A stretch of DNA of 19,229 nucleotides from Yinghuangia elevatio (GCF_040649515.1 NZ_JBEZFP010000168.1:1-19229); one strand, 5' to 3'; shown: positions 12,407 to 19,229, counted from the first letter of the stretch. Notes: generated by a model not told the origin, from the sequence alone. Numbers and translations: made by a program.

Positions 12407-13866
12407 ACGGTGTCCTCTTCGGCGCGGGCCGCCTCCGGCGTCCGCGCGGTCTGGGCGGGGATCTTGGCGTGCCGGTCCCGCAGTTCGGCCAACTTCTCCT
12501 CGGTCAGGTCGTAGCGCAGGATGAACGGCATGCTGATCACCAGCAACACCGCCGGCAGCAGCGTGAAGCCGAGGAGCACCCCGGTCAGCGCCGAGTCGGG
12601 CTGCGGTACGCGGTGGTCCGCGTCGGACGACACGAACCCGCTCGCCTGGAGCATCGCGGCGAACACCCCCGCGCCCAGGGCGAGTCCGAGCATCTCCCCC
12701 GCCGTCCACACGCCGGTGAAGACGCCCGCGCGGCGCTGCCCGGTGGTCATGGCGTCCACCGCGACCGCGTCCCCGATCATCGACATCGGCAGCATCTGCA
12801 TGCCCGCGTAGCCGACGCCGGCGATGCCGGTGATGGCGTACACGACACCGGCCGGGACCTGCCCCGCGGACATCATGAGCAGCGACGCCACCAGGAAGCA
12901 GCACGAGGCCGCGAACGCGGCGTTGCGCTTGCCGAAGCGGAGCGCGGCGCGCGACCACAGCGGCATCGCGACGATCGACGGCAGGACGAGCGCCGCGAAC
13001 AGCCAGGTGGTGGCCGACGAGTCGTCGAGGATGTAGGTGGAGAAGTACTGCACGCCCGCGAGCATCGCGCCCGCGCCGATGGCCTGGATGACGTACATGC
13101 CGAACAGGTTCATGAAGGAACGGTTCGTCCGCGCGATGGCGAGCTGCTTGAGGATCGAGCTCTCGCTCGCGGTGACCGGCACGACGGTACGCGCGCGGGC
13201 GGTGGTGAAGAACGCCGCGAGCATCCCCGCCATGAGCAGCACGCCGAGGACGACCCCCATGAGGCGGTAGCCGCCCAGCGTGCCGGGGTCGTCGCCGCCG
13301 GAGTGGCCGGTGATCAGCGGGGCGAGGCCGCCGGAGAGCATGATCGCGAAGGACAGGAACGCGACGCGCCACGCCATCATGCGGGTGCGCTCGTGGTGGT
13401 CGGCGGTGATCTCCGCGGGCATCGCGATGTAGGGGACCTGGAACGCGGCGAAGGCGGTCGCGGCGAGCAGGTACATGACGCCGACGTACAGTGCGGCCCA
13501 GCCGCCGGTCAGCGGCGGTCCCGCGAACATCGCCGCGAAGAAGAAGGGGAGCGTCAACGCGCCGCCGAGCATCCACGGGCGGCGCGGGCCCCAGCGGTGC
13601 TCGGTGCGGTCGGACAGGGTTCCCGCGTAGGGGTTCGCGACGGCGTCCCACGCCTTGGGCAGGAACACGACGACGCCCGCCACGAGGGGCTCCACGCCGA
13701 GCACGTCGGTGAGGTAGAAGAGCAGCAGCAGGCCGGGTACGGCGCCGAATATGCCGGTGCCGAACGACCCCAGGCCGTAGCCGATCCGCACGATGCCGGG
13801 CAGGGGCGGGATCTCGGGGGCCGACGGCTCGGCGGCGTCGGGGCCCGCGGCGGAAACCATGGTCAT
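12403..13866 (-). CDS. MFS_2 / GPH-type (MelB-like) transporter
   Basis: Cytoplasmic-membrane symporter of 487 aa with twelve predicted helices. The GPH/MFS_2 signature is clear: KAWDAVANPYAGTLSDRT (71-88) followed by WGPRRPWML (92-100), and a second half with FMNLFGMYVIQ and MQMLPMSMIGDAV. Bacterial members usually move sugars with Na+ or H+, but the same superfamily includes the mammalian lysolipid transporter MFSD2A and the sphingosine-1-phosphate exporter MFSD2B. The ATG at 13866 follows AGGG by nine bases; a second ATG two codons later is possible. The gene heads a four-gene operon and overlaps the PLP lyase-like gene by 4 nt. That coupling makes the transporter and enzyme likely to act on the same compound. 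A GntR-type palindrome lies 43-54 bp upstream of the start. Confidence 0.9.
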   Translation of the reverse strand: MTMVSAAGPDAAEPSAPEIPPLPGIVRIGYGLGSFGTGIFGAVPGLLLLFYLTDVLGVEPLVAGVVVFLPKAWDAVANPYAGTLSDRTEHRWGPRRPWMLGGALTLPFFFAAMFAGPPLTGGWAALYVGVMYLLAATAFAAFQVPYIAMPAEITADHHERTRMMAWRVAFLSFAIMLSGGLAPLITGHSGGDDPGTLGGYRLMGVVLGVLLMAGMLAAFFTTARARTVVPVTASESSILKQLAIARTNRSFMNLFGMYVIQAIGAGAMLAGVQYFSTYILDDSSATTWLFAALVLPSIVAMPLWSRAALRFGKRNAAFAASCCFLVASLLMMSAGQVPAGVVYAITGIAGVGYAGMQMLPMSMIGDAVAVDAMTTGQRRAGVFTGVWTAGEMLGLALGAGVFAAMLQASGFVSSDADHRVPQPDSALTGVLLGFTLLPAVLLVISMPFILRYDLTEEKLAELRDRHAKIPAQTARTPEAARAEEDTV

Positions 13867-13908
13867 GAACGTAGGCCCTGCCGGGGCCTGCCACCAGGGT
13901 TTTACCTG

Positions 13909-13920
13909 TGGTCCAGACCA
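13909..13920. promoter_or_regulatory. TGGTC-CA-GACCA palindrome, GntR/DasR-type operator candidate
   Basis: A perfect 5-bp-arm palindrome 43-54 bp upstream of the transporter's ATG. The core differs by one base from TGGTCTAGACCA, the centre of the Streptomyces DasR site (from memory). A TAAAAC hexamer resembling a -10 on the minus strand lies a few bases downstream, so binding would block the promoter. No GntR gene is in the window, so any regulator acts from elsewhere. Confidence 0.6.
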
Positions 13921-14077
13921 ATTTCGGAGCGGCTTGGAAAAACACGCCGCGACCGGCGACGGGATTTGACGCCGATTGACGGAAAACGCCCGCGCGGTGG
14001 CCTTATTCGCCCCGTCTCGAGCACCCCGCGTGCGGCCCCGGCGGCTTGGCTCGCCGTCCGAGGGCGCTCCGCAAAAC

Positions 14078-14117
14078 GCCGACGCCCGCGGGGCCGTCGG
14101 GCTCCGCGGGCGTCGGC
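14078..14117 (-). terminator. Terminator of the peptidase-efp-nusB block
   Basis: GCCGACGCCCGCGG (14078-14091) pairs perfectly over 14 bp with 14104-14117, loop 12 nt. Read on the minus strand the hairpin is followed by GTTTTGC, a short U run as in rho-independent terminators. It follows the nusB stop by 23 bases and separates that block from the transporter operon. Confidence 0.85.
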
Positions 14118-14140
14118 GATACTCGAAGGCCGTGCGCGGG

Positions 14141-14569
14141 TCAGCGCTGCAGCGTCGGCTTCAGATCCTTCAGCCGGGCCAGCAACCCGTTCACGAACTG
14201 CGGCGAATCGTCGGTCGAGAACTCCTTCGCGAGCTCCACCGCCTCGTCGATCGCCACCGCGTCCGGCACGTCGTCTTCCCACAGCAGCTCGTACACACCC
14301 AGCCGCAGCACATTGCGGTCGACCGTCGGCATGCGGTCCATGGTCCAGCCCACCGCGTACGTCGAGATCAGGTCGTCGATCCGCACCCGGTGCGCCTGCA
14401 CGCCCTCGACCAGCTGCATCGTGTACTCGGCCACCGGCGGCGTGTCCGCGTCGTTGCGCGAACGCCCCACCCAGTCCGCGAGCACCCGCGCCGGGTCGCC
14501 GCCGCGCTGGTCCGCCTCGAAGAGGATCTGGAGCGCGCGGCGCCGGGTCTTGGTACGGGCACCGGCCAC
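14141..14569 (-). CDS. nusB: Transcription antitermination factor NusB
   Basis: RNA-binding protein of 142 aa that joins NusE (S10) and boxA RNA for rRNA antitermination. The basic N-terminal arm ARTKTRRRALQILFEAD is the RNA-binding face, and the all-helical body ends with the family signature DEAVELAKEFSTDDSPQFVNGLLARL. Length and ends match actinobacterial NusB. Its GTG start shares one base with the efp stop (TAGTG), so it is translated in coupling with efp. A terminator follows at once. In Streptomyces coelicolor I recall bldD and pyrR next to nusB; here neither follows. Confidence 0.97.
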   Translation of the reverse strand: MAGARTKTRRRALQILFEADQRGGDPARVLADWVGRSRNDADTPPVAEYTMQLVEGVQAHRVRIDDLISTYAVGWTMDRMPTVDRNVLRLGVYELLWEDDVPDAVAIDEAVELAKEFSTDDSPQFVNGLLARLKDLKPTLQR

Positions 14570-15135
14570 TAGCTGTTCACACGGCCCAGGTAGTCACCGG
14601 AACGGGTGTCGACCTTGACCTTCTCGCCGGTCGTGATGAAGAGCGGGACCGCGATCTCGTAGCCCGTCTCCAGCTTCGCCGGCTTGGTGCCGCCGGTGGA
14701 GCGGTCGCCCTGCACGCCCGGCTCGGTGTACTCGATGACCAGCTCGACGGACGCCGGCAGCTCGACGTACAGCGCCGCGCCCTCGTACATCGCGACGGTC
14801 GCCTCGAAGCCCTCGAGCAGGTAGTTCGCCGCGTCGCCGACCACCTCGGGCGTCACCGGCAGCTGGTCGAACGTCTCCGTGTCCATGAACACGAAGTCCG
14901 AGCCGTCCTTGTACGAGAACTGCATGCCCCTGCGGTCCACGTTGGCCGTCTCGACCTTGATGCCCGCGTTGAACGTCTTGTCGACGATCTTGCCGGACAG
15001 CACGTTCTTGAGCTTGGTACGGACGAAGGCGGGGCCCTTGCCCGGCTTGACGTGCTGGAACTCCACGACGGACCAGAGCTGTCCACCGTCGAGCTTGAGC
15101 ACCAAACCGTTCTTCAGGTCGTTGGTCGTGGCCAC
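14569..15135 (-). CDS. efp: Translation elongation factor P
   Basis: Cytosolic tRNA-mimicking factor of 188 aa that rescues ribosomes stalled at polyproline. Three domains are seen: the N-terminal KOW-like domain beginning TNDLKNGLVLKLDGGQLW with the tip loop HVKPGKGPAFVRTKLKN (28-44), where K33 is the residue that needs or replaces modification, then the middle OB domain FVFMDTETFDQLP, and the C-terminal OB domain ending KVDTRSGDYLGRV. The GTG start gives the usual EF-P length; AGGAG lies about eleven bases upstream, slightly long. It lies 64 bp after the peptidase gene and overlaps nusB by one base. Polyproline-containing proteins are common in such genomes. Confidence 0.97.
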   Translation of the reverse strand: MATTNDLKNGLVLKLDGGQLWSVVEFQHVKPGKGPAFVRTKLKNVLSGKIVDKTFNAGIKVETANVDRRGMQFSYKDGSDFVFMDTETFDQLPVTPEVVGDAANYLLEGFEATVAMYEGAALYVELPASVELVIEYTEPGVQGDRSTGGTKPAKLETGYEIAVPLFITTGEKVKVDTRSGDYLGRVNS

Positions 15136-15199
15136 GGGTGCGGGGTCTCCTGCGTTGCTTCGGACCTGGCCGCCCTCACCTGCCGTACGCGGGCGCGCA

Positions 15200-16315
15200 C
15201 TACAGGACAAGCAGCTCCTTGGTCGTGATGGTAAGTAGCTCGGGCCCGCCGTCCTCGGGCGGACGGACCACGAGGGTGTCCTCGATGCGGACGCCGCCGC
15301 GCCCCGGGAGATAGATCCCCGGTTCGACGGTGACCGGCATGCAAGCGTCCAGCTTACCGCTCGACGTCGGACCCATGCGCGGGTCCTCGTGGATCTCCAG
15401 CCCGACGCCGTGCCCGAGGCCGTGCGGGAAGTACTCGCCGTACCCCGCCGCGTCGATGACGTCCTTCGCCGCGCGGTGCACCGCGGCCGTCTCCACCCCC
15501 GGCGCCAGCGCCTCGCGGCCCGCCTTCTGCGCCGCGAAGACTACGTCGTAGACCTCCACCTGCCAGTCGGCCGGCTCGTTGCCGATCACAAAGGTGCGCG
15601 TCATGTCCGCGTGGTAGCCCCGGTAGCACGCCCCGAAGTCGATCTTCAGGAAGTCGCCGTCCTCCACCCGCCGGTCCCCCGGGCTGTGGTGCGGGACCGC
15701 CGAGTGCGGGCCGGACGCCACGATCGTCGGGAACGCCGGGCAGTCCGCGCCGTGGTCCGCCATCCGGCGCTCCAGCTCCAGCGCGATGTGCCGCTCGGTA
15801 CGCCCCACGAGGATCGACTCGATCATCTCCGCGATCGCCTGGTCGCCGATCTCGCACGCGATCCGCAGCGTCGCGATCTCGTCGGCGTCCTTGACCCGGC
15901 GCAGTTCCTCGACCGCGCGGCCCAGCGCCACCCGGTCCACGCCCTTGGCCGCCTCGCCCAGGGTCCGGTACATCTCGACCGTGACCGCGTGCTCCTCCAC
16001 CGCGAGCCGCCGCACGCCGGCGTCGGCCGCGCGCGTGGCCAGGGCCGGCGCGCACGCGCGCTCCACGACCAGCTCGATGTCGGGCGCCTGCTCGGCCACC
16101 TGGGTGACGTACCGGCCGTCGGTCGCCAGCACCGTCCCGGAGCCGCGCTCGGCACCGTCGGGCACCGCCGCGAACACCAGCAGAGCGGCGTTCGACCCGG
16201 TGAACCCGGTCAGGTAGCGCACGTTGACCAGATTCGTGATCAACGCGGCGTCGGCTCCGGTCGCGGCCACACGGGCGCGCAGCCGGTCACGTCGAACGGC
16301 GTGGGCCTCGGGCAT
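15200..16315 (-). CDS. Xaa-Pro peptidase (M24B), PepQ/YqhT-like
   Basis: Cytosolic dimetal peptidase of 371 aa cleaving Xaa-Pro bonds. The N-terminal creatinase-like domain contains VRYLTGFTGSNAALLVF (32-48). The pita-bread catalytic domain has all five metal ligands: D226 in KIDFGACYRG, D237 in HADMTRTF, H302 in GLGHGVGLEIHE, E331 in TVEPGIYLPG and E345 in GVRIEDTLVV. The ATG start at 16315 has no convincing ribosome site, but TACGCT ends six bases before it, suggesting a leaderless transcript; an upstream start would remove that promoter. It is the first gene of the peptidase-efp-nusB block, an order also known around efp in Bacillus (yqhT-efp) and actinobacteria, where shikimate genes (aro) usually precede it. 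Here a divergent conflict-type gene lies there instead. Confidence 0.95.
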   Translation of the reverse strand: MPEAHAVRRDRLRARVAATGADAALITNLVNVRYLTGFTGSNAALLVFAAVPDGAERGSGTVLATDGRYVTQVAEQAPDIELVVERACAPALATRAADAGVRRLAVEEHAVTVEMYRTLGEAAKGVDRVALGRAVEELRRVKDADEIATLRIACEIGDQAIAEMIESILVGRTERHIALELERRMADHGADCPAFPTIVASGPHSAVPHHSPGDRRVEDGDFLKIDFGACYRGYHADMTRTFVIGNEPADWQVEVYDVVFAAQKAGREALAPGVETAAVHRAAKDVIDAAGYGEYFPHGLGHGVGLEIHEDPRMGPTSSGKLDACMPVTVEPGIYLPGRGGVRIEDTLVVRPPEDGGPELLTITTKELLVL

Positions 16316-16321
16316 GCGCTC

Positions 16322-16327
16322 AGCGTA
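16322..16327 (-). promoter_or_regulatory. -10 element TACGCT of a likely leaderless peptidase promoter
   Basis: On the minus strand TACGCT (TANNNT form) is separated by six bases from the ATG at 16315. The geometry is identical to that of the MarR gene at 9513. The -35 region is not clear. Confidence 0.55.
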
Positions 16328-16746
16328 ACCCCGCACCAGGTGAACGGCCCGGCAGGGCAGGTCCGGGGCGGGCGCCTCCCCCTCCCGGACCGGCCAAGCC
16401 GCAGGCCCGCACCGGGCGTGTCGCAATCGCCGCCACGCGGGTTGGCCCATGTACGCGCCGCCCCGGCCCCCTCCGCCGCGCGTTCCTGCCACAGGCTCCG
16501 CCGGCTTCCCGCCGACACCGTTCGGGCGTACGCCAGTTCGAGTCCGCGGGTGTTCGAACCGCCGCGTGTTCGTCCGTTCGGTTGACCTTCGCCCTGGTCG
16601 GTCCAACAGACCCTCCGGCGGCCTCGCGCAGCCCTACGCTTCTTGCAGGTCTTACTGCGGGTCTTGCAGGGTGCGCCGTCCGGGTGGGGATCCGGCGAAC
16701 TTTCCGCGGCCCGTCGCCACGTCGTCACACCCGGGGGGTGGTCGCG
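16328..16746. other. Divergent intergenic region with phased GTTCG array and direct repeats
   Basis: No gene is supported here. Four things stand out. An inverted repeat GGTCCGGG/CCCGGACC has arms 16360-16367 and 16384-16391. GTTCG occurs at 16520, 16536, 16552 and 16568, exactly 16 nt apart, with a fifth at 16576. A TTGACC hexamer at 16582-16587 could be a -35 element on the plus strand, although no good -10 follows at 17 bp. TCTTGCAGG is repeated at 16641-16649 and 16662-16670, 21 nt apart, around a related TCTTACTGCGG. These are candidate control elements for the downstream protease-hydrolase gene. Confidence 0.6.
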
Positions 16747-19077
16747 ATGAACATCGGGGAACTCGGCCAAGGGGGCGCGGCGGATCCCGCACTCCAGGAA
16801 CGCCGTATCGCACAGATGGCGGCCGCCGCCACGCGGCACCGGGGCGCACAAGGCCAGATCGACGACATCGCGCGGCGGCGCGAGCAGGGCATGCGGTATC
16901 CCGACGAGCCCGAGCGGCTGGCCCGGCGGGCCCGGCGACTGGTGCAGGCCGGCGAGGTGCCCGGCGAGATCCTGCTCGCCATCCCGCCCGGCGGCGACGC
17001 CGTGGAGACCGACGAGCGCATCATCGGCGACTCCAACGACCTCCAGGCCGCGGCGTTCCTGCCGCGCGGCGTCCGCGCGTCCGCGACCGTCGGCCGCATC
17101 TGGCTCCGGCTCGGCGGACGCGTGCAGCCCGCCGCGACCGGCTTCCTGGTCGCCCCTCGGCTGCTGCTGACGAACCACCACGTCTTCCCCGAGGCGGCAG
17201 GCACGCTGGACGCGTTCGTGGAGTTCGGCGCCGAGGCCGGCCTCGACGACATGCCCGCGCCCACCGTGCGCTTCGGCTTCGCACCCGACGTGTTCTTCCT
17301 CGCCGACGAGCACCTGGACTACGCCCTGGTCGCCCTCGCGCCGGGCGCCGACGGACGTAGCGCGGGCGAGCTCTTCGGCTGGAACCGCCTCGACCCCGCC
17401 GAGGGCAAGCTCGTGATCGGCGACCCCGTGAACATCATCGGCCACCCGTCCGGGCGCCTGAAGGAGATCGCCGTCCGCGAGAACGAACTCCTGGTTCGCC
17501 TGGACGACTTCCTGCACTACAAGACCGACACCGAGCCGGGGAACTCCGGGTCGCCGGTCTTCAACGACCAGTGGGAAGTCGTCGCCCTGCACCACCGCGG
17601 CGTGCCCAAAACGGACGACCAGGGCCGTACGCTCAACGTCGACGGCGGCGTGTGGACGGCGGCGCAGGGTGATGCCGCCGTCGCGTGGATCGCCAACGAA
17701 GGCGCGCGCATAAGCGCCGTAGTGAGGCACCTGGCCGCCAACACCCCCGACGAATTGCGGCCGGTGCTCGGCGAGTTGGGCCCGGCGGTCGGAGCACCGC
17801 CGTCGAGTCCCCCGGGCACGTCGGGGGCCGCCGCGGCGACCGGGGCGGCGGGCTCCACAGCGAGTTCCACAGCAGGTGCCGCTGCGGGTGCGGCCGGCTC
17901 GGCGACCGGGGCGCCGATCGGCGGGCCGAGCGACGCGCCGGCTCCCCTCGATCCGATCGCGGCCGGCCCGGCCCCGCTCGACCAGCCTGTGCACGACCAG
18001 CCTGTGCTGGGCCCGGCGGTGTTGGTGCCGCCGCCGGCGGGGCCGGTCCCGCCGACGGTGGGGCCCGCGGCGCCCGTGCCCACGCCCCGGGCGCCGGAGA
18101 CGGTCGGGGCGACGACCTCGACGACGTACCGCACGGGTGTCGCCGGGCGTACCGAAGCCTTCGGCGCCGCACGGCAGTTGGTCTTCCTGCACGGCCGCAG
18201 CCAGCAGGGCCGCGATCCCGAGGAGATGCGGCGCGAGTGGGCCGCGGGCCTCAACAACGGGCTCACCCGGCTGGGCTTCGCGACCGTCGACCCGCGCGAT
18301 GTGTTCTTCCCCTACTACGGCGACCTGCTCGCCGACGCCCTGAACACCCGGGAATCGGTGGCCACCAGCTTCGACGCCGTCGCCGACGACCCCGCGGCGG
18401 CGGCCGCTCCCGCATCTGCGTCGGCACGCGACCTGTACCACGGCATGCTCGACCAGGCCGCCGAGCGCTCCGGGATGCCCGCCGGCGCCCGGGAGGACGG
18501 CGACAACGGCGTCGCGGTCGGCGGCGACGAACGGTTCGGGGTCGGCGGCGTCGTACACCTCACCCGCCGCCCGCTCGACTGGATCGCCCGGCACTCCGGG
18601 GTGGACCGGCTGGTCGTCGCCAAGGCGTTCCGCGATGTGGCGCTCTACCTCGACACGGCCGCGGTCCGGGAGCGCGTGCTCGCGTGCGTACGCGACACCG
18701 TCCCGCGAACCGGCGGCATCGTCCTCGTCGCGCACAGCCTCGGCACCGTCGTCGCGATGGACCTGCTCTGCGACCCCGAGGGCCCCGACGTCACCGGCCT
18801 GCTGACCCTCGGAGCACCGCTCGGCCTGGACACCGTGCACGACCGGCTCCGCACCCGCGGCCCACACTGCCCGACGCGCGTGCCGTGGTGGTTCAACGGG
18901 TGGGCGCCCGCCGACGGCGTCGCGATCGGCTGCCCGCTGCGCGGACGCTGGTCGGGCGTCAGCACCGAGGCCTGCGTCGACAACCCGCGCGACCGGGCGC
19001 ACGACATCGACGAGTACCTGACCCGCCCGGAAGTGGCCGCGGCGCTGGCGACCGCGCTCGGCCTGGCTCGGAGGTGA
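16747..19077 (+). CDS. Trypsin-like protease fused to alpha/beta hydrolase (conflict-type effector)
   Basis: A 776-aa protein without signal peptide or membrane helix, so probably cytosolic. Residues 1-90 are helical and charged. The lead-in ERIIGDSNDLQ and FLPRGVRASATVGRI are motifs I recall from bacterial trypsin-like proteases joined to varied effector domains. The protease domain (about 110-345) has a full triad: H145 in LLLTNHHVF, D191 in HLDYALVAL and S267 in EPGNSGSPVF. A Pro/Ala/Gly/Thr-rich linker spans about 346-458. The C-terminal alpha/beta hydrolase (about 475-776) has LVFLHGRS (479-486), the nucleophile elbow VAHSLGT (S664), an acid D723 and H752 in RAHDIDEYL; the elbow is AHSLG instead of GHSLG, as in many lipase-like members. 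ATG start eight bases after GGGGGG. Hypothesis: the protease cleaves itself or a partner, freeing or activating the hydrolase. A secreted or housekeeping role is less likely. Confidence 0.88.
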   Translation: MNIGELGQGGAADPALQERRIAQMAAAATRHRGAQGQIDDIARRREQGMRYPDEPERLARRARRLVQAGEVPGEILLAIPPGGDAVETDERIIGDSNDLQAAAFLPRGVRASATVGRIWLRLGGRVQPAATGFLVAPRLLLTNHHVFPEAAGTLDAFVEFGAEAGLDDMPAPTVRFGFAPDVFFLADEHLDYALVALAPGADGRSAGELFGWNRLDPAEGKLVIGDPVNIIGHPSGRLKEIAVRENELLVRLDDFLHYKTDTEPGNSGSPVFNDQWEVVALHHRGVPKTDDQGRTLNVDGGVWTAAQGDAAVAWIANEGARISAVVRHLAANTPDELRPVLGELGPAVGAPPSSPPGTSGAAAATGAAGSTASSTAGAAAGAAGSATGAPIGGPSDAPAPLDPIAAGPAPLDQPVHDQPVLGPAVLVPPPAGPVPPTVGPAAPVPTPRAPETVGATTSTTYRTGVAGRTEAFGAARQLVFLHGRSQQGRDPEEMRREWAAGLNNGLTRLGFATVDPRDVFFPYYGDLLADALNTRESVATSFDAVADDPAAAAAPASASARDLYHGMLDQAAERSGMPAGAREDGDNGVAVGGDERFGVGGVVHLTRRPLDWIARHSGVDRLVVAKAFRDVALYLDTAAVRERVLACVRDTVPRTGGIVLVAHSLGTVVAMDLLCDPEGPDVTGLLTLGAPLGLDTVHDRLRTRGPHCPTRVPWWFNGWAPADGVAIGCPLRGRWSGVSTEACVDNPRDRAHDIDEYLTRPEVAAALATALGLARR

Positions 19078-19208
19078 GGTTCCACCAACGCCCAGGGCCG
19101 GTGTGCCGGTCCCGCGCTGCATCACGGTCGTCGCCCGGCGGACGACGCTGACGACGTCCACGCCGACGCCGACGCCGAGGGGCCCTACGACGCCTCGTGC
19201 GGCGGGGC

Positions 19209-19229
19209 CGGGGAAGCGGGACTTCCCCG
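19209..19229. terminator. Hairpin at the window edge
   Basis: CGGGGAAG (19209-19216) pairs with CTTCCCCG (19222-19229) around a 5-nt loop; the stem may continue past the window. It lies 132 bp after the stop of the fusion gene and could be its terminator. Positions 19078-19208 show no gene, only a short GACGCC-rich stretch. Confidence 0.55.

Noticed and set aside
12205..15228. Very long plus-strand open frame (about 1000 codons) opposite the transporter, nusB and efp genes
   Set aside because: Its translation is a low-complexity mix of Arg, Gly, Ala, Glu and His with no recognisable domain, and it lies antisense to well-supported genes. Such frames arise from the GC bias of the third codon position.
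16536..16570. tRNA-like T-arm sequence (GTTCGAGTCC and GTTCGAACC)
   Set aside because: No matching acceptor, D-arm or anticodon arm could be folded around either copy on either strand. The copies belong to the 16-nt GTTCG ladder.
16555..16572. Actinobacterial SOS box (CGAAC-N4-GTTCG)
   Set aside because: CGAAC is followed by GTTCG but with eight bases between them, not four, so it does not fit LexA binding.
16240..19161. 973-codon minus-strand open frame opposite the protease-hydrolase gene
   Set aside because: No domain in its translation. The plus strand has two full catalytic triads and a well-spaced ribosome site.

Overview
The window is very GC-rich and gene-dense, with strong GGAGG-type ribosome sites, many GTG starts, 4-nt GTGA stop/start overlaps and likely leaderless genes. 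The Xaa-Pro peptidase - efp - nusB block and the large set of TetR, MarR, LacI and HxlR regulators point to an actinomycete, probably of the Streptomycetales. I cannot name the species from the sequence.

Left part (1-6,200). A terminator hairpin is followed on the minus strand by a small unrecognised gene and an HxlR regulator, divergent from a qorB-type quinone reductase; the shared spacer holds a palindrome. A long bidirectional terminator separates qorB from a YtcJ-type amidohydrolase. An NCS1 nucleobase/allantoin-type permease lies upstream of the amidohydrolase on the same strand. The two are separated by a spacer of 14-nt and 7-nt tandem repeats. A divergent TetR regulator faces the permease across a spacer with three TTGA-N7-TCAA sites. 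This looks like a TetR-controlled uptake-plus-hydrolysis module for an unidentified amide or N-heterocycle.

Middle (6,200-10,110). A 15-nt repeat array fills the gap to a LacI regulator with two palindromes upstream of it. A second TetR gene follows. Divergent from it are three abutting 17-bp operator units and then the wreck of a drug-efflux (DHA2-type MFS) gene: only the N-terminal tail and the last membrane segment remain, in different frames. A SnoaL/NTF2-like gene and a divergent MarR gene come next.

Right part (10,110-19,229). A tightly overlapping minus-strand operon encodes an MFS_2/GPH transporter, a sphingosine-1-phosphate-lyase-like PLP enzyme and two DUF202 membrane proteins. Its promoter region has a TGGTC-N2-GACCA site of the GntR/DasR kind. 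Upstream and separately terminated is the housekeeping block Xaa-Pro peptidase - efp - nusB. Divergent from it, behind a 431-nt spacer with a 16-nt-phased GTTCG array, is a 776-residue protein that joins a complete trypsin-like protease to a complete alpha/beta hydrolase by a low-complexity linker. This architecture resembles a bacterial conflict or immunity effector.

The two most interesting items are the protease-hydrolase fusion (16747-19077) and the MFS_2 / S1P-lyase-like / DUF202 operon (10111-13866). The unusual density of short tandem repeats in the spacers is a third theme.
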